5,740 nucleotides of DNA from a bacterium. Lineage in GTDB: Bacteria; JAMCPX01. This document shows positions 1-5,740 of the stretch, piece after piece. The DNA lies in contig JAJYYW010000109.1 of the NCBI GenBank assembly GCA_021800575.1, forward strand, positions 1-5,740, in the 5' to 3' direction. The notes beneath the pieces are model-generated. The model was not told the DNA's origin. It did not search any database and saw nothing but the letters and a program-made list of their open reading frames with translations. A program made the position numbers and the translations under genes. The number at the start of each line of letters is the position of its first letter. Position 1 is the stretch's first letter.

Positions 1-312
1 GCGCTGACCGGCGCCGCCGGGCTGCTGTTCGGCCTGCGGGTAAAAGATGTCAACTTTTCCTTTAAGCTTGTCAGGAAAGAAGTCCTGGACCTGGTCAACC
101 TGAAATCGGAGGGCAGTTTCATCGATGCGGAGCTGTTGATCAAGGCCCAGCGATACGGCTTCAAGATTATCCAGTTCGGGACTAATTACTTTCCGCGCAG
201 CAGGGGCGTTTCAACCTTGTCCAGTTCAGACGTGATCATGAAGATCGTCAGGGAAATGTTCTCCCTGCGCAGCGAGATCAAGGCCATCCGTCCGGTTGTC
301 ACACGAAGATGA
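1..312 (+). CDS. Family 2 glycosyltransferase, C-terminal fragment (start outside window)
   Basis: Frame 1 is open from the first base to a TGA at 310-312, giving the last 103 residues of a protein whose start lies upstream. The fragment resembles the C-terminal part of GT2 enzymes of the dolichyl/polyprenyl-phosphate sugar synthase type. It has a stretch like DVNFSFKLVRKEVLD (residues about 16-30), a segment EGSFIDAELLIKAQRYG (about 37-53) matching the usual 'identify the acceptor-side Asp/Glu, then LL-KA-R-G' block, and a basic YFPRSRGVST segment (about 63-72) of the kind that follows it. Such enzymes transfer a sugar from a nucleotide donor to polyprenyl phosphate at the cytoplasmic face of the inner membrane. 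No C-terminal membrane helices are visible in this part. Its stop overlaps the start of the deacetylase gene by four bases (ATGA), so it is the upstream member of the operon. The catalytic DxD region is outside the window, so the sugar cannot be inferred. Family assignment is fairly sure, precise function is not. Confidence 0.75.
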   Translation, partial: ALTGAAGLLFGLRVKDVNFSFKLVRKEVLDLVNLKSEGSFIDAELLIKAQRYGFKIIQFGTNYFPRSRGVSTLSSSDVIMKIVREMFSLRSEIKAIRPVVTRR

Positions 313-1112
313 CCAGGGGCCTCATTGTCAACGCAGACGATTTTGGCCTGTGCAGGGAGATTTCAACAGGCATCCTCCGGGCGTACAGCGATGGCATTGT
401 TACAGCCGCATCGGTCGTTGTCAACGGCAGGTATTTCAGGGAGTCTGTTCACCTGCTCAAGGACAGCGGTATCGATACCGGTATTCACCTTACGTTGACC
501 GGCGGCGAGAAACCGGTCTCCGGCAATGTCCCGGGCCTGGTCGACAACGCGGGGCGGTTTCTCAGGAGCTACCGGGAGGTCATACCGAGGATCCTGCTCG
601 GCCGTTTTGATCGCGGTGCGCTCGAGCGGGAGTTGTCGGCGCAGATTGTCCTGCTCAGGGACAGCGGCAGTACGATCAGTCATATCGACAGTCACCAGCA
701 TCTCCACCTGCTCCCGGGCATACGGGGTATGGTCATGCGGCTTGCGCAGAAGTTCGGCATACCATGGATACGGGTGCCGCAGAGTCACAGGGCGGGCGTT
801 CGCAGTCTGGCGGTAAACCTGCTTGCGCGCGGATTGAAACAAGGATTACAACGGTACAGCCTGAGCTCAACTGATGCGTTTATTGGCTTCGACCAGGGAG
901 GGCATATGGGGGAGGCTGGATTGTCGGACGTACTCGGGCATCTGGCCGACGGGGTAACAGAGCTGATGGTGCATCCAGGGTACGATGCATCCGCGATCTA
1001 CGACTGGGGTTATGCATGGGAGGATGAACTGCGGGTGCTGACATCCGGAGCTGTCAGACGTCTGATCGAAGACCGGGGTATAACATTGAAAACGTTCAGG
1101 GAGATTGCATGA
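309..1112 (+). CDS. YdjC/ChbG/HpnK-family carbohydrate deacetylase (NaxD-like by context)
   Basis: This 267-residue protein has the hallmarks of the YdjC-like deacetylases, metal-dependent enzymes that remove the acetyl group from N-acetylated amino sugars. The N-terminal IVNADDFG motif (residues 6-13) gives the acidic pair D10/D11. GIHLTLT follows with H60. The block HIDSHQHLH (125-133) supplies H125, D127, H129, H131 and H133, and VHPGY (221-225) lies near the C-terminus. The expected divalent-metal ligands (D11, H60, H129 by family analogy) are all present, so it looks catalytically intact. No signal peptide or membrane span is visible, so it is probably cytoplasmic, acting on a lipid-linked sugar at the membrane face. 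The ATG at 309 places NADDFG right at the N-terminus, as is usual, and overlaps the upstream stop; no strong Shine-Dalgarno precedes it, which fits translational coupling. HpnK (hopanoid glucosamine formation) is a sequence relative, but no hopanoid genes are present here. Lying between a GT2 and a GT39 gene, a NaxD/LgmC-like role on polyprenyl-phosphate N-acetylhexosamine is the better inference. Confidence 0.88.
   Translation: MTRGLIVNADDFGLCREISTGILRAYSDGIVTAASVVVNGRYFRESVHLLKDSGIDTGIHLTLTGGEKPVSGNVPGLVDNAGRFLRSYREVIPRILLGRFDRGALERELSAQIVLLRDSGSTISHIDSHQHLHLLPGIRGMVMRLAQKFGIPWIRVPQSHRAGVRSLAVNLLARGLKQGLQRYSLSSTDAFIGFDQGGHMGEAGLSDVLGHLADGVTELMVHPGYDASAIYDWGYAWEDELRVLTSGAVRRLIEDRGITLKTFREIA
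1098..1103 (+). promoter_or_regulatory. Ribosome binding site for the GT39 gene
   Basis: AGGGAG lies five bases before the ATG at 1109, inside the last codons of the deacetylase gene. It fixes the GT39 start at the ATGA overlap and shows that re-initiation at this junction is supported by its own Shine-Dalgarno. Confidence 0.75.
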
Positions 1113-2629
1113 ATCAAAAAAACGACCGTCTGTACGCGTACCTTACCTTTGCCGTGATTGCCGGGTTTCTCGCATTCAGAATCTTTTATATAGCGACGAC
1201 CCATTATACGCTGTCGCAGGATGAAGCGTATTTCTGGGACTGGTCGCGGCACCCGGCGCTGAGCTACTATGATATGGGGCCGATGATCGCCTGGATCATC
1301 GCCTTTTTTACCCACGTGCTCCCGCTGTCTGCGTTCTCGGTGCGGCTCGGTGCCCCGGTGTTTGCAGCCATGACCGCTGTTGTTCTCTATATTCTGAGTG
1401 TCGAGGTGACAGCCTCGCGCATGCTTGCATTCTGGGTGGTCCTGCTGTTCCATATCCTGCCCATCGGCATGGCGGGCGGCATCATTATGACCTACTATTC
1501 CCCGCAGGTGTTTTTCATGTCATTGACCGCGTTGTTCCTGTGGAAGCTCATCACTGATGGAAGGCCATGGTGGTGGTACCTGATCGGCCTGAGCGCCGGC
1601 CTGGGCCTGCTGTCGCACCACATGTTTATCTTTTTTACGGCTGAGGTCGGGCTGTTTATCATACTCTCGCACAACAACCGGAAATGGCTCAGGCGAAAGG
1701 AGCCGTACATCGGCCTGCTGATCGAGCTTGCCGTTGCAAGCCCTCTTATCATCTGGAACGCGACGCACGATTTTGTCATGTTCCGACATGCCATCGGCAT
1801 GATGGCGGAGACCAACAACATCACCTTTACCCTGTTCGAATACATCGGCGGACAGGCGGGCATCCAGGCCGGCTTTTTTTTCCTTGCCGTTGTGTACGGG
1901 CTTGCGGTGAGCGGGTACCGGGGCATAAAATTCAAGGATGACAAATACCTGTTCCTGTTCTGCCTGTCCGCACCGGTGATACTGTTCATAGCGCTGTTAA
2001 GTATCGGTGGCAGGACAGAGCCGAACTGGCCGGTCTCCGGCTACATAACCGGTTCGATTGCCGCGGTCTACGTCATGTATGAGAAGTATAAGGACGGAGG
2101 GCGCTGGCTTCGTGTGCTGATCAAAACGGGCCTCGGCCTGACCGTGTTCCTATGCGTGCTGGTGTCGGCCTTCGCGTACTACCCGGTCCTGATGCATGAT
2201 GCCGGTATCCACATCCCGCCGCAGCGGGACCCGACCAACCGGTTGTACGGATGGGATGAGCTCGGCAGGCAGGTCTCGGAGGAGCTTGCACAGCTCCCGC
2301 CGCACACCTTTGTCGCGACCCATGAATACGGGCTGAATGCCGAGCTGGCCTTTTATGTCACCGGTCATCCCCAGGTCTATGAAATCCCGGTGATTCGGAG
2401 GTTGAGTCAATATGATTTCTGGAACAATTTCAGGGCCGTGAAGGGCAGGGATGCGGTCTATGTGGGATACGCACCGATGGAAGCACCGGTCAGAAAGCTG
2501 TTTGACAGCGTCGGACCAGCAGAACAACTCGTCATCAAAACAAAACATACCCATGAGGACCGGTTTACCTTTTATATCTACCCGTGCTACGGGTATAAAG
2601 GCACGGCAAAGGAGCTCGCGACATTCTGA
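1109..2629 (+). CDS. GT39/ArnT-like polyprenyl-phosphate-sugar glycosyltransferase (PMT_2 family), integral membrane
   Basis: This 506-residue protein has the GT-C fold pattern of ArnT/protein-mannosyltransferase-like enzymes, which take a sugar from polyprenyl phosphate and attach it to an acceptor on the periplasmic side of the inner membrane. The first membrane span is about residues 10-29. The first periplasmic loop then carries the family acidic pair in SQDEAYFWDWSRH (D38, E39), followed by LSYYDMGPM (51-59), the position where relatives carry a YYD-xPP-type motif. Further hydrophobic segments run at about 60-80, 82-100, 105-125, 131-147, 155-188, 200-216, 250-270, 280-300, 309-324 and 340-360. 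An NWP motif (306-308) sits in the last third, where many PMT_2 enzymes have it. The C-terminal part (about 371-506) is soluble, with a DPTNRLYGWDEL segment and an AELAFYVTGHP segment also seen in relatives. Length is normal for the family. The ATG at 1109 has a good Shine-Dalgarno and overlaps the deacetylase stop. An amino-sugar acceptor such as lipid A is inferred from context, not shown; a protein or O-glycan acceptor remains possible. Confidence 0.87.
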   Translation: MNQKNDRLYAYLTFAVIAGFLAFRIFYIATTHYTLSQDEAYFWDWSRHPALSYYDMGPMIAWIIAFFTHVLPLSAFSVRLGAPVFAAMTAVVLYILSVEVTASRMLAFWVVLLFHILPIGMAGGIIMTYYSPQVFFMSLTALFLWKLITDGRPWWWYLIGLSAGLGLLSHHMFIFFTAEVGLFIILSHNNRKWLRRKEPYIGLLIELAVASPLIIWNATHDFVMFRHAIGMMAETNNITFTLFEYIGGQAGIQAGFFFLAVVYGLAVSGYRGIKFKDDKYLFLFCLSAPVILFIALLSIGGRTEPNWPVSGYITGSIAAVYVMYEKYKDGGRWLRVLIKTGLGLTVFLCVLVSAFAYYPVLMHDAGIHIPPQRDPTNRLYGWDELGRQVSEELAQLPPHTFVATHEYGLNAELAFYVTGHPQVYEIPVIRRLSQYDFWNNFRAVKGRDAVYVGYAPMEAPVRKLFDSVGPAEQLVIKTKHTHEDRFTFYIYPCYGYKGTAKELATF

Positions 2630-2644
2630 AGAGGGAGTATGTCC

Positions 2645-2658
2645 CGGCATGCATGCCG
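2645..2658. repeat. Perfect 14-base palindrome in the convergent intergenic region
   Basis: CGGCATGCATGCCG equals its own reverse complement. It begins 16 bases after the GT39 stop. It can fold as a 5-bp stem with a 4-base loop, or act as a dimeric protein-binding site; there is no T-run on either side. Function unknown. Confidence 0.5.
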
Positions 2659-2662
2659 CCGG

Positions 2663-2682
2663 TGAGTGCAGGACCTGCCTCA
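2663..2682. terminator. Possible bidirectional transcription-ending hairpin between convergent operons
   Basis: TGAG (2663-2666) pairs with CTCA (2679-2682) and GCAG (2668-2671) pairs with CTGC (2675-2678), leaving a single bulged T at 2667 and a three-base loop. It sits between two operons that converge here, where a terminator for both is expected. No T-tract follows it on either strand, so it is not a canonical Rho-independent terminator; the call rests mainly on position. Together with the palindrome just upstream it accounts for most of the 77-base gap. Confidence 0.3.
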
Positions 2683-2706
2683 GGGATTGACCACCACGGG
2701 CGACTG

Positions 2707-4020
2707 CTACGGGGCCGGTGATTCGAGGTACAGCTCGCCGGTGGTTGCATCGTAGGAAAATACCTCCGCGAACCTCCCCCAGGTGATGGCTATATCGAGC
2801 TGGCGTTGCGCCTCGTCTTCGGTAAAGAATTTCATAAGATATTCGCCGATGAAGTCCTCGTGCAGCCGGTGGTTTTTCTTGGTGTTGAGCAGCCGCAGGA
2901 TCTGCTTGACGAGTGCCACGTGTTCCACGACCTGCCTGCTGAAGTTTACCTTTCGGCCGAGGATGTCCGCCGTGACAAACTCCTTGCCGTTCTCGGTCAG
3001 GGTAATATCCCCTTCCGTCACCCTGACGTACTGGAGCAGCACCGCCGCATCCACGATCGGAAGAATATCATCTACCTCCATCTGGAGCTCGTCACTGAGC
3101 TTGTAGATGTCTTCTTCTCCGCCGCGCTCGAACACGAGCTCGAGTAAACCTGCGACTGCCCCGGGCTTTGCGTTGGGCAGCATCTGGTACTTTTCCCTGG
3201 CCACCAGAAACCTGCTCTGTATCGATTCGGCTTCTGCCTCGGGGTTGGTGAGGAGCTGGTAGATCATGTCGATGAACATCTTGAACTCGTCGGATTCCGG
3301 GTTCCGTTTGTGCGGGAGGTCGATGGAGAATTTCGCGCGAATGCGCCCCGGGTTTTTGGAGAGGATGACACACTCGTCTGCAAAAAAAACCGCCTCCTCG
3401 ATATTGTGGGTGACCAGGAGGATTGCCCGGGTAGGAAGTTTTTTGTCCATCCAGAGGTCGATGATCTCGCGCCGGAGGTTTTCTGCGGTCAGGATGTCGA
3501 GTGCACTGAACGGTTCATCCATACACAGCAACTCGGGCTCGACGATCAACGCCCGCGCGAAACCGACCCTCTGTTTCATCCCCCCGGACAGTTCTTTGGG
3601 GTAGGCGTCTTCAAACCCATCCAGCCCTATGGTGTCCAGGATCTTCAGGGCACGGCCGGTTATGCGTGCGTCGTCCATACCCTTTGCCTTGAGCACGATG
3701 GTGACATTCTCGAGGACCGTGAGCCACGGGAACAGGGCAAAATTCTGAAAAACGATGGATATGTTCGGGGATGGAGCGTACAACGGCTTGTCCCTGAAGA
3801 TGACCTCGCCGGATGTCGGCCGCTGAAGCCCGGACATGATCTTGATAAGTGTCGACTTCCCGGACCCCGACGGGCCGAGCAGGGCTGTGATCCTGTTGTC
3901 CGGGAGCTGGAAGTCTATGTGGTCGACGATGGTGACCGTGTTGCCCTTGATGCCCTCGACCGTCTTGGTGACCTGTCTGAGCTCTGCTATCATGATATCA
4001 TTGGCCAGTTGTTTTTCCAT
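2707..4020 (-). CDS. ABC transporter ATPase, NitT/TauT (nitrate/sulfonate) type, with C-terminal AAA-associated domain
   Basis: This 437-residue protein is the ATP-hydrolysing subunit of an ABC transporter and pairs with the permease encoded just upstream. The nucleotide-binding domain spans about residues 10-250 and is complete: Walker A GPSGSGKST (49-57), Q-loop glutamine Q92 in VFQNFALFPW, signature LSGGMKQ (144-150), Walker B LLCMDEP (164-170, with D168 and E169) and the switch histidine H205 in LVTHN. The FALFPWLTV stretch and overall form resemble SsuB/TauB/NrtD-like ATPases. About 180 further residues follow. The part from about 290 to 430 looks like the C-terminal AAA-associated domain found in a subset of these ATPases, possibly winged-helix-like and regulatory, which makes the protein longer than the usual 250-270 residues. 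The ATG at 4020 is preferred over a second ATG at 3993 because GGAGAG (4031-4026) lies five bases before it. It starts one base after the permease stop, so the two genes are coupled. The transported substrate is unknown. Confidence 0.9.
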   Translation of the reverse strand: MEKQLANDIMIAELRQVTKTVEGIKGNTVTIVDHIDFQLPDNRITALLGPSGSGKSTLIKIMSGLQRPTSGEVIFRDKPLYAPSPNISIVFQNFALFPWLTVLENVTIVLKAKGMDDARITGRALKILDTIGLDGFEDAYPKELSGGMKQRVGFARALIVEPELLCMDEPFSALDILTAENLRREIIDLWMDKKLPTRAILLVTHNIEEAVFFADECVILSKNPGRIRAKFSIDLPHKRNPESDEFKMFIDMIYQLLTNPEAEAESIQSRFLVAREKYQMLPNAKPGAVAGLLELVFERGGEEDIYKLSDELQMEVDDILPIVDAAVLLQYVRVTEGDITLTENGKEFVTADILGRKVNFSRQVVEHVALVKQILRLLNTKKNHRLHEDFIGEYLMKFFTEDEAQRQLDIAITWGRFAEVFSYDATTGELYLESPAP

Positions 4021-4021
4021 T

Positions 4022-5635
4022 TCAGCTCTCCAGCTGGTGGAGTTGGCTTGCCCGCCGGTACAGCCTCTTCCACACCGTGATATTGATTATAACAACAACC
4101 ACGATCAACGCAAATGTCCCGCCGAAAAGCATCCGCATATTGTTGTGCTCAATCGCATGATTGATCAGCGTCCCCACGCCCGTGGTAGAGAGGATCTTGT
4201 TTTTGTACAGGACATACTCGGCGACGATGGATGCGTTCCAGGCGCCCCCTGCAGCGGTGATGATGCCGGTTATCAGTTGGGGTGCTATGGCCGGGAGGAT
4301 GACATTTTTCCATAGTACCCAGCCCCGGACATCGAACAGCCGGGTGACTCCGATGAGGTCGTCGGAAAGGCTCATGGCCCCGGAGATGGTGTTGTACAGG
4401 ATATACCACTGGGCACCGAGGAGCATGAGGACCACAGCGCCAATGCCAAGCCCCACGTGGAGCTGCTCCAGCACCAGCAGTGCGAGCGGATAGAGCATGG
4501 GGGCCGGGTAGGATGCGAAGAACTGCACCACCGGCTGGAACTTCGCGGCAAGGTCTTTGCGCAGTCCGATATACACGCCCGCGGGTACCGCCCAGAGGAC
4601 ACCGATAACCAGCGTTGCCAGAACCCGTGCAAGGGTCAGGGAAACTGCGGTGACGATGGAGATGATATCCCGCGTGGTCAGGCCGCGGAGAATGATGCCT
4701 GCCCGGTATACGCCAAACAGCACGAGGATACCCGTGAGGATCACCAGGGCGATGCCCAGCGGGCGCAGGATCCACGACGAGAAGAGGGCGGCGCGCTGCC
4801 GGAGTGTACGTCCCGGGAACCGTCGTTTGATCGCTGTGCCGAATCCGGCAAACAGACCCGCGATCCGCTTACCGATCATGAGCCGCTTCACGTAATTCAG
4901 CACCAGGGACTTGGCGGTTTCCCCGGTTCCGGTATCCTCTACCTTGAACTTGTCGGACCATATAATCAGCGGCTTCCACAGGAGCCTGTCCACGAGCAGA
5001 ATCATGATGCCCATGGCAACGAGGGAGTACACCATGGCCGGGGTGTCGCCGTGCTCCTGTGCTACACTCATGTACGCACCGATGCCTTGCAGCCGGAACG
5101 ACCTGTTTCCAAGGACGAAGGCCTCATTGACGGACAGGAAGAACCATCCTCCGGCGAATGACATCATGCTGTTCCAGATCAAGGATATGGACGAGTACGG
5201 CATGTCGAGCCAGAGAAACCGGCGGGTTCCCGAAAACTGGTAGAGATTCGATACGTACGTGAGGTCTTTCGGTATGGACTTCAGTGATTGGTAAACGGCA
5301 AACGCCATGTTCCATGCCATGGCTGTAAAGATCATGACAATGGCCGCCAACTCGAGACCGAAGTTACTCTTGGGAAACAGGGATATGAGGAACAGGACGA
5401 TCGCGGGCATCAGGCTCAAAACCGGTATGCTCTGGAGGATATCGAGGAGCGGTACCAGGATGATCTCACCGAACCTCGTTCGTGCGGCAAGGTAACCGTA
5501 GCCAAGTGCAAACATGAGTGACAATGCGTATGCCGCAATCATACCTATGAGGGAATACAGCGAATACTCTATGAGGGAAACCGGCGAAAGAGAGATTGGG
5601 GAAAGGCGTTTAAGACGATGTCTTTCATTGCCCAT
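4022..5635 (-). CDS. ABC transporter permease with two fused binding-protein-dependent transport domains
   Basis: This 537-residue inner-membrane protein contains two permease domains in tandem, so one polypeptide can supply both membrane halves of the transporter. The first half has hydrophobic segments at about 22-50, 58-87, 94-116, 150-170 and 199-216, with a coupling-loop-like stretch from PKDLTYVSN to WLDMPY (about 122-146). A charged linker (about 230-285, rich in K/R) follows. The second half has segments at about 290-312, 325-357, 380-400, 405-425, 457-475 and 505-523, with a loop at about 434-459 ending in NVILPAI. Neither loop keeps the classic EAA triplet. It resembles permeases that pair with AAA-associated ABC ATPases; the downstream ATPase gene begins one base after its stop. 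The ATG at 5635 has no clear Shine-Dalgarno. From memory, relatives usually have an extra N-terminal membrane helix that is missing here. The reading frame stays open upstream to the window edge but holds no ATG, GTG or TTG, so 5635 is the only start visible. No substrate-binding protein gene is in the window. Confidence 0.87.
   Translation of the reverse strand: MGNERHRLKRLSPISLSPVSLIEYSLYSLIGMIAAYALSLMFALGYGYLAARTRFGEIILVPLLDILQSIPVLSLMPAIVLFLISLFPKSNFGLELAAIVMIFTAMAWNMAFAVYQSLKSIPKDLTYVSNLYQFSGTRRFLWLDMPYSSISLIWNSMMSFAGGWFFLSVNEAFVLGNRSFRLQGIGAYMSVAQEHGDTPAMVYSLVAMGIMILLVDRLLWKPLIIWSDKFKVEDTGTGETAKSLVLNYVKRLMIGKRIAGLFAGFGTAIKRRFPGRTLRQRAALFSSWILRPLGIALVILTGILVLFGVYRAGIILRGLTTRDIISIVTAVSLTLARVLATLVIGVLWAVPAGVYIGLRKDLAAKFQPVVQFFASYPAPMLYPLALLVLEQLHVGLGIGAVVLMLLGAQWYILYNTISGAMSLSDDLIGVTRLFDVRGWVLWKNVILPAIAPQLITGIITAAGGAWNASIVAEYVLYKNKILSTTGVGTLINHAIEHNNMRMLFGGTFALIVVVVIINITVWKRLYRRASQLHQLES
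4026..4031 (-). promoter_or_regulatory. Ribosome binding site for the ABC ATPase
   Basis: On the minus strand GGAGAG reads from 4031 to 4026, five bases before the ATG at 4020. It lies within the last codons of the permease gene and decides the start in favour of the upstream of two candidate ATG codons. Confidence 0.75.
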
Positions 5636-5662
5636 AACGGACTTTTTTGGTACATAACCCGT
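5636..5662. promoter_or_regulatory. Short divergent intergenic region, AT-rich
   Basis: This gap separates the divergent permease and lipoprotein starts (if the latter begins at GTG 5663). It contains a T6 run at 5643-5648. TTGCCC (5628-5633) and a weak CATAAC/TACATA element near 5651-5658 could be a + strand promoter, but matches are poor and would leave almost no leader. A promoter for the minus operon must lie within the lipoprotein 5' coding region, for example around the TTGCAC/TTGCAA hexamers read on the minus strand near 5700-5712. I cannot call either with confidence. Confidence 0.2.
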
Positions 5663-5740
5663 GTGAAAATAATTATTGCTTTTTTCATAGCACTGATACT
5701 TGCAAGCTGTGCAACGGTACCTTTCAATAAATACGGAGAA
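5663..5740 (+). CDS. Putative lipoprotein, N-terminal fragment (end outside window)
   Basis: From the GTG at 5663 the frame is open to the last base and encodes 26 residues starting (M)KIIIAFFIALILASCATVP. This is a classic lipoprotein signal: a lysine at position 2, a hydrophobic core of about 12 residues, and a lipobox LASC with the lipidated cysteine at residue 16. The product would be exported by Sec and lipid-anchored; A rather than D after the cysteine suggests no inner-membrane retention signal. The mature part is too short to identify. An in-frame ATG at 5618 is an alternative start, preceded by AAAGG at 5602-5606 (11 bases away); it would add 15 residues before the hydrophobic core and overlap the 5' end of the divergent permease gene. 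I prefer the GTG because it gives a typical short signal peptide, though it lacks a clear Shine-Dalgarno. The last 100 bases are only 35% G+C, clearly lower than the neighbouring genes. Confidence 0.55.
   Translation, partial: MKIIIAFFIALILASCATVPFNKYGE

Noticed and set aside
363..842. Minus-strand open frame of 159 codons opposite the deacetylase
   Set aside because: It is antisense to a complete, motif-bearing deacetylase and has no recognisable features of its own.
309..1112. Deacetylase as ArnD (deformylase of the aminoarabinose pathway)
   Set aside because: ArnD has the NodB polysaccharide deacetylase fold and motifs; this protein has YdjC-family motifs instead.
1874..1881. T8 run in the GT39 gene (and an A8 run at 3382-3389 in the ATPase gene) as possible phase-variation tracts
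   Set aside because: Eight-base runs simply encode Phe-Phe residues in the correct frame; this length is common by chance, and both genes are intact.
2150..2650. Minus-strand open frame of 166 codons over the GT39 C-terminus
   Set aside because: It overlaps a well supported gene antisense and has no family resemblance.
3310..4080. Long + strand open frame (256 codons) opposite the ABC ATPase
   Set aside because: It is antisense to a gene with every ABC ATPase motif intact, its product matches nothing recognisable, and its length follows from the codon bias of the real gene.
4149..4775. Minus-strand open frame of 208 codons inside the permease gene
   Set aside because: It is a frame-shifted shadow rich in P, H and R; the permease frame is continuous and has proper membrane segments.
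4457..5161. Long + strand open frame (234 codons) opposite the permease
   Set aside because: The product is hydrophilic and rich in Q, E, H, R and G with no recognisable motif, as expected of the reverse complement of a membrane protein gene.

Overview
The window looks like ordinary chromosomal DNA from a Gram-negative bacterium of moderately high GC content. The evidence is a polyprenyl-phosphate sugar/lipid A type modification cassette, a signal peptide with a lipobox, and bacterial Shine-Dalgarno and ATGA start-stop overlaps. The gene style (AAA-associated ABC ATPase, HpnK/NaxD-like YdjC protein, GT39 enzyme) would fit a deltaproteobacterium-like lineage, but that is only an impression. 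No tRNA, rRNA, CRISPR array, insertion sequence or phage gene was seen.

Layout. Bases 1-2629 on the + strand hold three tightly packed genes: the C-terminal end of a family 2 glycosyltransferase (1-312), a YdjC/ChbG/HpnK-family carbohydrate deacetylase (309-1112) and a multi-membrane-span GT39/ArnT-like glycosyltransferase (1109-2629). Both junctions are 4-base ATGA overlaps, so the three are almost certainly co-transcribed and translationally coupled. A 77-base convergent intergenic region (2630-2706) carries a perfect 14-base palindrome and a bulged hairpin. The - strand then holds a two-gene ABC transporter operon: a fused double permease (5635-4022), followed after one base by its ATPase with an extra C-terminal domain (4020-2707). 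At the right edge an AT-rich stretch begins a divergent + strand gene with a lipoprotein signal sequence, cut by the window end.

How the genes may work together. Glycosyltransferase 2, deacetylase and GT39 transferase form a coherent three-step route: load an N-acetylated sugar on a polyprenyl phosphate, remove the acetyl group to expose an amine, then transfer the amino sugar to an acceptor outside the inner membrane. This is the logic of the Francisella FlmF2-NaxD-FlmK and Bordetella Lgm lipid A amino-sugar systems, and parallels ArnC-ArnD-ArnT. The ABC transporter resembles the NitT/TauT (nitrate/sulfonate/taurine) import class, but no substrate-binding protein lies in the window and the substrate cannot be read from the sequence. 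I see no direct functional tie between the two operons. The most interesting content is the three-gene cassette; I do not see convincing evidence of a wholly new system.
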